From positions 186,001-250,000 of the forward strand of contig DAIDIE010000014.1 in assembly GCA_027459505.1 (NCBI GenBank): a DNA stretch of 64,000 nucleotides. Direction: 5' to 3'. Within the stretch, counting starts at the first letter, position 1, and each line of letters starts with the position of its first letter. Source of the stretch: Acidobacteriota bacterium. GTDB taxonomy: Bacteria; Acidobacteriota; Terriglobia; Terriglobales; SCQP01. Below are positions 17,615-25,962 of the stretch, piece by piece. Both the position numbers and the translations under genes were made by a program. The notes under the pieces were generated by a model, which had not been told where the DNA came from, searched no databases, and was given only the letters and a program-made list of their open reading frames with translations.

Positions 17615-20419
17615 TTACCTGCCGAGAACCGCCCGCAGGGCTTGGCCGGTATAGCTTGCTTCCATGCCGGCCACGTGTTCCGGCGTTCCCTGCGCCACAA
17701 CGCGCCCGCCGTTTTCCCCGCCTTCCGGACCCATGTCAATAATCCAGTCCGCGCATTTCATGACATCGAGGTTGTGCTCGATAATCAGCACGGTGTTGCC
17801 GAGCGCCACCAACTGGTCCAGAACCTGGAGCAGCTTACGGACATCTTCGAAGTGCAGCCCGGTGGTGGGCTCGTCGAGCAGGTAAAGCGTGCGGCCGGTC
17901 TGCCGCTTGCTGAGTTCCTTCGCCAGCTTGATGCGTTGCGCTTCGCCGCCGGAGAGCGTGGTGGCGGATTGGCCGAGATGCAGATAGCCCAGGCCGACAT
18001 CGACCAGGGTCTGGAGTTTTTGCCGCACCGGCGGCACATTGCCGAGAATCTCCAGGGCGTCCTGCACGGTCGATTCCAACAGGTCGGCAATGGAATGGTT
18101 CCGGTAGCGGACGTTGAGCGTCTCCTGGTTATAGCGCCGGCCGCGGCAGACGTCGCAGAGCACGAAGACGTCCGGCAGGAAGTTCATCTCGATGCGGCGC
18201 TCACCATCCCCCTGGCAGGCTTCACAGCGCCCTCCCCGCACATTAAAGCTGAAGCGCCCCGGCTTGTAACCCCGCTCGCGCGCTTCGGGAAGCATCGCAA
18301 ACAGGTCACGAATGGGCGAAAAGACTCCCGTATAGGTTGCCGGGTTGGAACGCGGCGTGCGCCCGATCGGGGTCTGATCGATGCGGATGACCTTATCGAA
18401 CAATTCCGTTCCCTGCAGTTGCTTATAGGCGCCCGGCTGCGCCGACGAGCGATACAACTTGCGCGCCATGGCGGGGTACAGGATGTCGTTGATCACCGTG
18501 CTCTTGCCGGCGCCCGACACCCCGGTCACGACGGTGAGCAGTCCGGCGGGAATGCTGACATCCACCCCCTTAAGGTTGTGTTCGGTGGCGCCACGCAGCA
18601 CCAGCATGGCGTCGCGACGAGCCGGACGGCGTTGCGCCGGCACTTCGATCTTGCGCTCACCGCTGAGATATTGCCCGGTAAGCGATGCGCTGGCGGCAAC
18701 CTCTTGCGGGCTTCCGGCGGCGGCGAGTTCTCCCCCATGGCGCCCCGCTCCCGGGCCCAGGTCAAGCACATAGTCGGCGCGTTCAATGGTCTCCCGGTCG
18801 TGCTCCACCACCAGAACGGTATTGCCCAGATCGCGCAAGGTGGTGAGAGTCCGCAGCAGGCGGTCGTTGTCGCGGGGATGCAGGCCAATCGAGGGCTCGT
18901 CGAGCACGTACAGCACTCCGCGCAGCCGGGAGCCAATCTGGCTGGCCAGGCGGATGCGTTGCGCTTCACCTCCCGAAAGGGTTCCGGCGGGCCGGCTCAG
19001 GCTCAGGTAGCTGAGGCCCACGTTCAAAAGGAAGCGCAGGCGATCGATTATTTCCTGCACGATTCGCCCGGCAATGGCTGTTTCGCGGCTATTCAGGCGC
19101 AACCCGCTGGCATGCGCCAGCGCTTTATCCAATGGCAGATCGACATAGTCGGCAATAGACAGGCCGCCGACGCGCACCGCCAGGCTCTCCGGACGCAGGC
19201 GGCGCCCCTTGCAGGCCGAGCAGGGCACTGGCGAGGTGTAGCCCATCAGCCACTCGCGGTATTTGTCGGTCCCCGCATCGTTCATGAGGTCCTGCAGATA
19301 AGGCAGCAGTCCGCGGAAGGGCGTACGGCGCGAACGCCGCCCGTCGCCCTCCGGCCCGTAAAGCAATAACTTCTGCTCGGAGGCGGAGAGCTGACTGAAG
19401 GGCAGATCCAGGTCGATGCCCCTCTCCTGGGCAAACAAAGCCAGCAGACGCTGCAAATGGCCCGACGAGGAGCCCGGTCCTAATCCTCCGTCCAGAAGCG
19501 GACGTGTCCAATCGACGATGACTTTGGCGGGGTCGAATTCAAACCGGCTCCCCAGGCCGGAGCAAGTCTCACAAGCGCCATAACGGCTGTTGAAGGAGAA
19601 CGATCGCGGTTCCAGACGGGGCACGTTGACGCCGCAATCGGGACACGAAAGGCTCTCGGAATAAAGGCGCTCTTCCGTGCCGCTCCCGACCAGAACGAGC
19701 CCGTTGGCGAGCTTCATCGCCGTCTGCACGGAACCCTCCAGCCGGCTCTCCAATCCCGGCCGGATCAGAAGCCGGTCTATGACCACCTCGATAGTGTGGT
19801 TCTGGCGCTTGTTGAGACGGATCTCCTGATCCACCTCCTCCTCGTCCAGGGAATGCATTTCGCCGTCGATGCGGACGCGGGGAAAACCCTTGGCGGCGAA
19901 GCCCTGCAGTTCTTTGCGGAATTCGCCCTTGCGGCCGCGCACCACCGGCGCCATGATCGTGACCCGCTGGCCATCTTTGCCCCCCGCGTCGGCCAGAATG
20001 CTCTCGGCGATCTGGGCGGCGCTTTGGCTGACAATCTCGCGGTCACAATGCGGACAATGCGGCGTGCCGATCGAGGACCACAGCAGCCGCAGATAATCGT
20101 AGATTTCGGTAATCGTGCCAACCGTGGAACGTGGGCTGCGGCTGGTGGTCTTTTGCTCAATGGCGATCGCCGGACTGAGGCCCTCAATGGAGTCCACGTC
20201 GGGCCGCTCCATCTGATCGAGGAACTGCCGCGCATAGGCGGAAAGCGTCTCCACATACCGGCGCTGGCCTTCGGCGTAGATGGTGTCGAAGGCGAGACTG
20301 CTCTTGCCGGAACCGCTCAGTCCGGTAATCACCGTAAGACTGTTGCGCGGAATGCTTACGGAGATGTTTTTGAGGTTGTGTTGGCGCGCGCCGCGCACAC
20401 TAATGCGATCAATAGCCAT
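17615..20419 (-). CDS. uvrA: UvrABC excinuclease subunit A
   Basis: A 934-residue DNA-damage recognition ATPase of nucleotide excision repair. It has two ABC modules: Walker [10 protein letters not shown] near the N-terminus and GVSGAGKST in the second half. The signatures [12 protein letters not shown] and [12 protein letters not shown] are followed by [10 protein letters not shown] and [10 protein letters not shown]. Zinc-binding Cys pairs are visible in CPHC, CPDC, CETC, CEAC and CDVC. The start ATG 20419 ([18 protein letters not shown]) matches family N-termini; the frame remains open 35 codons further upstream. It appears to lead the leftward run ending at the ArsC-like gene. Confidence 0.98.
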   Translation of the reverse strand: MAIDRISVRGARQHNLKNISVSIPRNSLTVITGLSGSGKSSLAFDTIYAEGQRRYVETLSAYARQFLDQMERPDVDSIEGLSPAIAIEQKTTSRSPRSTVGTITEIYDYLRLLWSSIGTPHCPHCDREIVSQSAAQIAESILADAGGKDGQRVTIMAPVVRGRKGEFRKELQGFAAKGFPRVRIDGEMHSLDEEEVDQEIRLNKRQNHTIEVVIDRLLIRPGLESRLEGSVQTAMKLANGLVLVGSGTEERLYSESLSCPDCGVNVPRLEPRSFSFNSRYGACETCSGLGSRFEFDPAKVIVDWTRPLLDGGLGPGSSSGHLQRLLALFAQERGIDLDLPFSQLSASEQKLLLYGPEGDGRRSRRTPFRGLLPYLQDLMNDAGTDKYREWLMGYTSPVPCSACKGRRLRPESLAVRVGGLSIADYVDLPLDKALAHASGLRLNSRETAIAGRIVQEIIDRLRFLLNVGLSYLSLSRPAGTLSGGEAQRIRLASQIGSRLRGVLYVLDEPSIGLHPRDNDRLLRTLTTLRDLGNTVLVVEHDRETIERADYVLDLGPGAGRHGGELAAAGSPQEVAASASLTGQYLSGERKIEVPAQRRPARRDAMLVLRGATEHNLKGVDVSIPAGLLTVVTGVSGAGKSTVINDILYPAMARKLYRSSAQPGAYKQLQGTELFDKVIRIDQTPIGRTPRSNPATYTGVFSPIRDLFAMLPEARERGYKPGRFSFNVRGGRCEACQGDGERRIEMNFLPDVFVLCDVCRGRRYNQETLNVRYRNHSIADLLESTVQDALEILGNVPPVRQKLQTLVDVGLGYLHLGQSATTLSGGEAQRIKLAKELSKRQTGRTLYLLDEPTTGLHFEDVRKLLQVLDQLVALGNTVLIIEHNLDVMKCADWIIDMGPEGGENGGRVVAQGTPEHVAGMEASYTGQALRAVLGR

Positions 20420-20526
20420 GTACTCTGTTACCTGGGCTCCCGGACATGGGAGCCGCCGCATCCAAACCCAGTAGTCCGGATAGCCTATTCCAAGCGGTAC
20501 TGCCGGGAGCGGCAGGAGACACACCT

Positions 20527-21135
20527 TTGTTCAGCGGCTGGTTTCACCAATTCCAGACGTTCTTCGCGCACTACGGATTGTGGGCGGTCTTCTTTATTTT
20601 ATTACTGGAGAACGCCGGGCTGCCGTTGCCGGGCGAATTCACCCTGCTGTACGCCAGCTACGTGGCGCACCAGGAGCGGGCGCTGTCGCTGCCAACGGTT
20701 ATGCTGACCGGATTTTGCGCCTGCGTGCTGGGCGACAACACCGGCTTCTGGCTGGCTCGGGAGGCTGGCGCCTGGCTGAAGCGGGTCTTGCGCTTGACCC
20801 CTGCGCGGCTCGAATACGCCCACCACTACTTCCGCAAATTCGGCAAAATGACCATCTTTTTCGCCCGCTTCATCGCCGGTCTGCGCATTATTGCGGGACC
20901 GGCGGCCGGGCTGGAAGGGTTTTCCTGGGAGAGCTTCCTGCTCTTCAACGCACTCGGAGCCGCGGCCTGGGTGACCGCCATTAGCAGCGCCGGCTATTTG
21001 CTGGGGCATCATTGGCAGCATCTGCTGCTGCTCATCAAGCGCGTGGATTATGGCATTCTGGCGTTGGCGATCGTGGCCGCCATCCTGATCGTGCGTCACA
21101 TCCGGCACGAGCGGACGCGCGGTGCGAGTTCCTGA
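20527..21135 (+). CDS. DedA-family membrane protein
   Basis: A polytopic inner-membrane protein of about 202 residues. The DedA/SNARE-associated signatures are [28 protein letters not shown] and [17 protein letters not shown]; the last holds the FARF-R-RxxxG motif. Members include undecaprenyl-phosphate and phosphatidylethanolamine flippases. I prefer TTG 20527, which has AGGAG eight bases upstream; ATG 20446 is also in frame but lies 26 bp from the divergent uvrA start and lacks a ribosome-binding site. Confidence 0.88.
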   Translation: MFSGWFHQFQTFFAHYGLWAVFFILLLENAGLPLPGEFTLLYASYVAHQERALSLPTVMLTGFCACVLGDNTGFWLAREAGAWLKRVLRLTPARLEYAHHYFRKFGKMTIFFARFIAGLRIIAGPAAGLEGFSWESFLLFNALGAAAWVTAISSAGYLLGHHWQHLLLLIKRVDYGILALAIVAAILIVRHIRHERTRGASS

Positions 21136-21145
21136 AGGCACGACT

Positions 21146-22015
21146 ATGGCAGCTTCCGGCGATTGGACCGGCCCCCTGCGGCGCCGTCTGGGCGATTTCG
21201 AACTGACCTTCATTACCGACCGTACCTACACCCTGGACGGCGGAGCCTTGTTTGGGGTGGTCCCCAAAGTGCTCTGGTCGCGTCATGTGCCCTGCGACGA
21301 GCGCAACCTGGTGCGCTGCGGCCTGAACTCATTGGCGATCCGCACCCGCGAGCAGCTTGTGCTGGTGGAAACGGGTTGCGGCAATAAGCTGCCGCAAAAG
21401 CAGTTGGAGCTTTGGGGTATCGACCCCAGACGCGATTTCCCGCAACGCCTCGCATCCGCCGGGCTCGCGCCGGAAACCTTCGATCTGGTCATCAACACCC
21501 ATCTGCATTACGACCACTGCGGATGGAATACCGTGCGCCGCGAAGATGGCAGCATTGCCGCCACTTTTCCCAAAGCGCGTTACTTCGTCCAGCGTACCGA
21601 GTGGGAGCACGCCCGTGAACAGCACGTCCGCGACCGGGTCAGTTATCTGACGGAAAACTACGATCCCCTGGTGGAGAGCGGACAGATGCAGTTGCTGGAA
21701 GGGGACCGCGAACTGGCGCCGGGCGTTTCCGTGCGCGTTTTGCCGGGCCACACCCGCGGGTTGCAGGCTGTCCTGGTGCGTTCGCGCGGCGAAACCGCCT
21801 GCTATATCTCCGACCTCATGCCCACCGCCTGGCACATCAAGCCCACCTGGGTGATGGGATTTGACCTGTTTCCACTGGAGTGCATTGACAACAAAGAGCG
21901 CATTCTGGAGGAGGCGGTGCGGGAGAACTGGCTGCTGGTTTTTACCCACGATCCGCGGCAGGCGTGGGGGTATGTGAAGCGGGGAGCCAAGGGCTATGAA
22001 TTTGTACCCGCCTGA
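21146..22015 (+). CDS. Metallo-beta-lactamase-fold hydrolase
   Basis: A 289-residue MBL-fold protein. The zinc motif HxHxDH is in NTHLHYDHCGWN, further ligands in LPGHTRGLQAVL and SDLMPTAWHI, and a C-terminal His in FTHDPRQAWG. Members are lactonases, glyoxalase II-like hydrolases or quorum quenchers; the substrate is not evident. GAAGG lies eight bases before ATG 21146. It follows the DedA gene by 10 bp and overlaps the convergent SDR gene by 22 bp at the 3' ends. Confidence 0.9.
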   Translation: MAASGDWTGPLRRRLGDFELTFITDRTYTLDGGALFGVVPKVLWSRHVPCDERNLVRCGLNSLAIRTREQLVLVETGCGNKLPQKQLELWGIDPRRDFPQRLASAGLAPETFDLVINTHLHYDHCGWNTVRREDGSIAATFPKARYFVQRTEWEHAREQHVRDRVSYLTENYDPLVESGQMQLLEGDRELAPGVSVRVLPGHTRGLQAVLVRSRGETACYISDLMPTAWHIKPTWVMGFDLFPLECIDNKERILEEAVRENWLLVFTHDPRQAWGYVKRGAKGYEFVPA

Positions 22016-22815
22016 CCGGCATCCGTGTGCGCTCCCGGCAGCGACAAGCCGCCATCCACAACCAGAATCTGTCCGGTGAGCGCGGCATCGCAGGTGGCCA
22101 GGAAGCGCACGGCCGAGGCCACGTCTTCCGGAGTGCCGGCGCGGCGCAACGGCGTCTTCTCCACCATACGGGCCTCCCAGGGGGAGGGCTCAGGCTTGAA
22201 GATAATCAATCCAGGCGCCACAGCGTTGACCGCAATTTCGGGAGCCAGCGCGCGCGCCATGGCGCGGGTGAGATGCGCCAGCCCGGCTTTGGAAGCACAG
22301 TAATGCGCGTGCGTGGGGAAAGGCAAAATGCCCCCTACCGAGCCGAGGTGGATGATGCGGCCGCGCTGGCCCCGCAACGCTGGAATCGCCTCCCGGCTGA
22401 CCAGAAAGGGAGCGCGCAGGTTGGTCTCCATCATCTCGTCCCACTGCCGGTCGGTAATCTCCTCGAAACGGACATCTTCATAGCGCCCCACGTTGTTGAC
22501 CACTACGTCGAGTTGCCCGAAACGCTCCAGGGTTTCACCGATCACCTGGCGCACCGCCTCACTATGCCGCACATCGGCATTGATGCGGTGTACGTCGCCG
22601 CCAAAGGCGGTCGCTTCACGTTCGGTCTCCGCCGCGTCGGCGGCGGAATGACGATAGGTGAAGACCACGTGCGCGCCAGCACGAGCCAGTTCCAGTACAA
22701 TTGCTCGGCCAATTCGTTTCGCGCCCCCAGTCACCAACGCAACTTTGCCCCGCAACGGGTTGCAGACCGCGGCGCTCTCCCAATAATTTTCTGCTGGCTG
22801 AGCCATTCCCTTCAT
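21994..22815 (-). CDS. Short-chain dehydrogenase/reductase
   Basis: A 273-residue classical SDR with a Rossmann fold. The nucleotide-binding GxxxGxG is in VTGGAKRIGRAIVLELARAG, followed by the NNVGRYEDV strand (NNxG). The catalytic YxxxK lies in HYCASKAGLAHLTRAMA, and VNAVAPGLI is the C-terminal signature. The TGGAKRIG form is common in pteridine reductase-like and 3-oxoacyl reductase-like members, but substrate cannot be fixed. The start may be ATG 22815 or 22806. Confidence 0.9.
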   Translation of the reverse strand: MKGMAQPAENYWESAAVCNPLRGKVALVTGGAKRIGRAIVLELARAGAHVVFTYRHSAADAAETEREATAFGGDVHRINADVRHSEAVRQVIGETLERFGQLDVVVNNVGRYEDVRFEEITDRQWDEMMETNLRAPFLVSREAIPALRGQRGRIIHLGSVGGILPFPTHAHYCASKAGLAHLTRAMARALAPEIAVNAVAPGLIIFKPEPSPWEARMVEKTPLRRAGTPEDVASAVRFLATCDAALTGQILVVDGGLSLPGAHTDAGQAGTNS

Positions 22816-22880
22816 CGTATCAGGCAGGGAGTCGCCGTAGACGCGGGGCGGATTGGGCGGAAGCTCGCTAGACTAGGTTC

Positions 22881-23654
22881 ATGCCGATCTCTTTAACGCC
22901 CCCGCCCTCCGCACTCGACGTTCTGGCCATCGCGGCGCATCGCGATGACGTGGAGCAGACCTGCGGAGGAACGCTGCTGCGGCTGGCCGGAGCAGGCGCC
23001 GTCACCGGTATTTTGGACCTGACCGCCGGAGAAACAGGAACCCGCGGCAGCGCGGTGGAACGCGGGCTGGAAGCGGAACACGCGGCGGCGATCCTGAAGG
23101 TAGCCTGGCGCGGCAACCTGGGGCTGCCGGACGGAGCCCTGGTGAACTCATTGGAGTATAAGCACCGCCTGGCGGCGGCGATCCGCCAGACCCGTCCGCG
23201 CATCGTGATTGTCCCTTACCCGCACGGCCGTCATCCGGATCACTACACCGCGGGCACGCTGGGTTACGAAGCGGCCTTTTTGGCTGGGCTGAGCAAACTG
23301 GACCTGCCGGAGTGCGAGGCGCCAGCCTTTCGTCCTGCCACGGTAATCTACGCCTCGCTCTACAGCAACGAGCGGCCCAGCTTTATTGTCGATATCTCCG
23401 AACAGTTCGAGGCGCGGCTGCAATCGCTGCTGGCCTATCGCTCACAGTATCGCGATCAGCAGGCCGGAGGGGGCATTTTCCCCGCCGAGGGCGACATCCC
23501 GGCGCGCGTGGAAGCCATAGCGCGCAACTACGGCATGATGATCGGGGTCCGCTACGGCGAACCCTATATCTCCCCCACTCCGCTGCGTGTCGGCGATTTG
23601 CGCACCCTGGAGATAGATACCTTTACCAAGGGCGGCATCATCACGCCATTCTGA
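22881..23654 (+). CDS. bshB1: Bacillithiol biosynthesis deacetylase (BshB1-like)
   Basis: A 257-residue PIG-L-type zinc deacetylase. It removes acetate from N-acetylglucosaminyl-malate in bacillithiol synthesis. Zinc ligands are in IAAHRDDVEQTCGG (the usual AHPDD, with Arg for Pro) and in GRHPDHYTAG. TAGETGTRGS and SLYSNERPSFIVDIS, YRSQY and the C-terminal ARNYGMMIGVRYGEPY match BshB1. Bacillithiol is the low-molecular thiol of Firmicutes, Deinococcus and several Acidobacteriota/Bacteroidetes groups, so this suggests a bacillithiol redox system. bshA and bshC are not in the window. Confidence 0.9.
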   Translation: MPISLTPPPSALDVLAIAAHRDDVEQTCGGTLLRLAGAGAVTGILDLTAGETGTRGSAVERGLEAEHAAAILKVAWRGNLGLPDGALVNSLEYKHRLAAAIRQTRPRIVIVPYPHGRHPDHYTAGTLGYEAAFLAGLSKLDLPECEAPAFRPATVIYASLYSNERPSFIVDISEQFEARLQSLLAYRSQYRDQQAGGGIFPAEGDIPARVEAIARNYGMMIGVRYGEPYISPTPLRVGDLRTLEIDTFTKGGIITPF

Positions 23655-23673
23655 ACAGCGGCTGCCATCTCCC

Positions 23674-24945
23674 TTACGCCTGCCGCACCAGCCGTACCAG
23701 TTCGGGCAAGTTCGGACGCTTGCCGGTCAGCAAAATGGTGGCCCGGAACACGCGCGCGGTAATGAAGGTCAGCAGCACGGTCGTGACCGCGCACAGCACC
23801 AGGCTCAAAGCGATCTGCCATACCGGGGGCGGAGCGACGATCATACGCATCATCATGACAACCGGGGAAAAGAACGGTATCTCCGACATCAGCACGGCAT
23901 GCGCGCTGGAAGGGTCGGGCATGATGGTGCTGGAGACCACGAAGGAAAGCGCCAGCAGCAACGTGATGGGAAGCTGCATCTGCTGGCCCTCCTGCTCACT
24001 GCCGACCATGGAGCCGCAGGCCGCATAAAGGCTGCCGTAAAGAAAAAATCCCAACACAAAAAAGAGCACGAAGCAGATATAAACCCCGGCGCCCAGCGGC
24101 GGCAGCTTGAAATGCGCCGCAAAGCCGCTGGCGAAAGCGCTATAGGTGATCACCGCCGCCAGGCAGACTGCCCAAATTGCGCTCTGGGTGAGGGCGGCGG
24201 CGGCAACGCCAATGATTTTGCCCAGCATGAGCTCGAAGGCGGTAATCGAGGAAAGGATGACTTCCACCACCCGGTTCATCTTTTCCGCGATGACGCTGCG
24301 CATGAAGGTCACCCCGTAGGCAATTAGCGAACCGTAAAGAAGGCCGCCCAGAACATACGCCAGGATGAACGTTTGGCCCTGGTCGGAAATCTCACCCTTG
24401 TCGGTGATCTTGAAGGTGGAGACCTTGAGCTTGGCAAAGACGGCGCTCAACTGATCCGGGGCAACGCCAGAGGCCTGCAGACGCGCCCGGCCAATCGCCT
24501 CCTGCAATCTGGTCTGCAGATTGTAGGAGGACTGCGGGTCGCTGACATTGCGGCCATGAATGGCCACCTTGCGGGAGGTGAGCACATCCGCGGGAATATG
24601 AATAAAGCCTTCGTAGCGGCGCTGTTGCACGTCTTTGATCAGCTGCGAGCGAAGCGTGGGCCACTGCGCCGGCGCTACTGGAGTCACCCCGGTAAAGACG
24701 AACCGAGGCTGACCGTCCGGAAGCTTGTCGCCCTTGCTGCTGGCCAAAAGCTGCGCGAAGGTAACCTGCGAATCGTCGACCACCGCCAGGTGCTGGGGAT
24801 GACTGCCGGTCATCTTGGCCAGGTAGAAGACCAGGGCAATGTAGCCGGCCAGCAGCGCGGGCACCAGCAGCGTGGACACCACAAAACCCTTCGAACGTAC
24901 GCGCTGTACATACTCGCGCAAAGAAACAATCATCATCTTTGACAT
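23674..24945 (-). CDS. ABC-2 type exporter permease (NatB-like)
   Basis: A 423-residue membrane protein. A first membrane span (FVVSTLLVPALLAGYIALVF) is followed by a large extracytoplasmic domain of about 150 residues and then five to six C-terminal spans. The block VIAEKMNRVVEVILSSITAF is the classic NatB/ABC-2 signature. GGAGG lies just before ATG 24945, 15 bp after its ATPase partner. Family members export Na+ or hydrophobic compounds; the substrate is unknown. Confidence 0.92.
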   Translation of the reverse strand: MSKMMIVSLREYVQRVRSKGFVVSTLLVPALLAGYIALVFYLAKMTGSHPQHLAVVDDSQVTFAQLLASSKGDKLPDGQPRFVFTGVTPVAPAQWPTLRSQLIKDVQQRRYEGFIHIPADVLTSRKVAIHGRNVSDPQSSYNLQTRLQEAIGRARLQASGVAPDQLSAVFAKLKVSTFKITDKGEISDQGQTFILAYVLGGLLYGSLIAYGVTFMRSVIAEKMNRVVEVILSSITAFELMLGKIIGVAAAALTQSAIWAVCLAAVITYSAFASGFAAHFKLPPLGAGVYICFVLFFVLGFFLYGSLYAACGSMVGSEQEGQQMQLPITLLLALSFVVSSTIMPDPSSAHAVLMSEIPFFSPVVMMMRMIVAPPPVWQIALSLVLCAVTTVLLTFITARVFRATILLTGKRPNLPELVRLVRQA

Positions 24946-24960
24946 TTTTTCCTCCGCGCT

Positions 24961-25893
24961 TCAAAGGGCGGACGCGCCCCGCGCCGGTTGGGGCGCGCTG
25001 AATCCCGTCTTTTCCAAAAAGATTTCCGTCAGGCTGGGCTCCATAAGTTCGAAACGGGTGAGGTCCAGCCGCTGGCTGAGGTAGCGCACCAACTCCGGCG
25101 CGGACGTGCCCGGCGCAATGCGCAATTCGGCGTAGTTGCCGTAGTCCTCAACGCGCGTGACGCCGGGAGCGGCGCGCAGTATCTGGGTATCGCCCTTGTA
25201 ATCCACCCGTGCCGCGCTCTTTCCCTGTGCGGCGCGCACCTCGGCGAGTTTGCCGTCCAGCACCTTGACGCCCTCGTGAATGAGGCACACATAATCACAC
25301 AGCCGCTCTGCCTCTTCCATGCGGTGCGTGGAGAAGAGAACGGTTTTTCCCGCCGCGCGCAGTTCCAGCAGGATCTCCTTAAGCAGGTTGGCATTACCGG
25401 GATCGAGTCCCGAAGATGGCTCGTCAAGAATCAGCACCGGCGGGTCGGCGATCACGGCAGCTACAAACTGGATTTTCTGCTGCATGCCCTTGGAGAGCTC
25501 GTCCACCTTCTTTTCGCCAACACTTTCCAGCTCAATGCGCTTAAGCCAGAACTGCACCCGGCGCTTCACCTCGTCGCTCGGAACGCCGCGCAGCCGGCCA
25601 AAAAACTCCAGCACCTCGCGCACTTTCATGCGCGGATAAAGTCCGCGTTCTTCCGGCAAATAGCCGATATAGTCGCGCGTTTCGGCGCCCGCTTTCTTGC
25701 CCAGCACCTGCACACTGCCGTCGTCCGGAAAAAGTATGTTGACGATCATACGGATGGTCGTCGTCTTTCCCGAACCGTTGGGTCCAAGAAAACCGTACAC
25801 GCTGCCTTGCGGAACGGTAAGGTCCAGCGCCTGGACGGCGCGCTTGCGCCCATAACTTTTGGATACAGCGGAAAGTACGATCGCCTCGGCCAT
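24961..25893 (-). CDS. ABC transporter ATP-binding protein (NatA-like)
   Basis: A 310-residue ATPase that powers the adjacent permease. Walker A is GPNGSGKTTTIRMI, the signature is LSKGMQQKIQF, Walker B is LILDEPSSGLDP, and the switch His follows in FSTHRME. A C-terminal domain after about residue 220 matches the DUF4162 extension of NatA-type ATPases. AAGGAA precedes ATG 25893. A TATAGT hexamer (minus strand, 25921-25926) is a possible -10 box. Confidence 0.94.
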   Translation of the reverse strand: MAEAIVLSAVSKSYGRKRAVQALDLTVPQGSVYGFLGPNGSGKTTTIRMIVNILFPDDGSVQVLGKKAGAETRDYIGYLPEERGLYPRMKVREVLEFFGRLRGVPSDEVKRRVQFWLKRIELESVGEKKVDELSKGMQQKIQFVAAVIADPPVLILDEPSSGLDPGNANLLKEILLELRAAGKTVLFSTHRMEEAERLCDYVCLIHEGVKVLDGKLAEVRAAQGKSAARVDYKGDTQILRAAPGVTRVEDYGNYAELRIAPGTSAPELVRYLSQRLDLTRFELMEPSLTEIFLEKTGFSAPQPARGASAL

Positions 25894-25962
25894 AAAAGTT
25901 CCTTAACCTTACTTCTATCCACTATACGAAGGCGGCGGCAAAAAGTTGTCGTTCCAACAGAA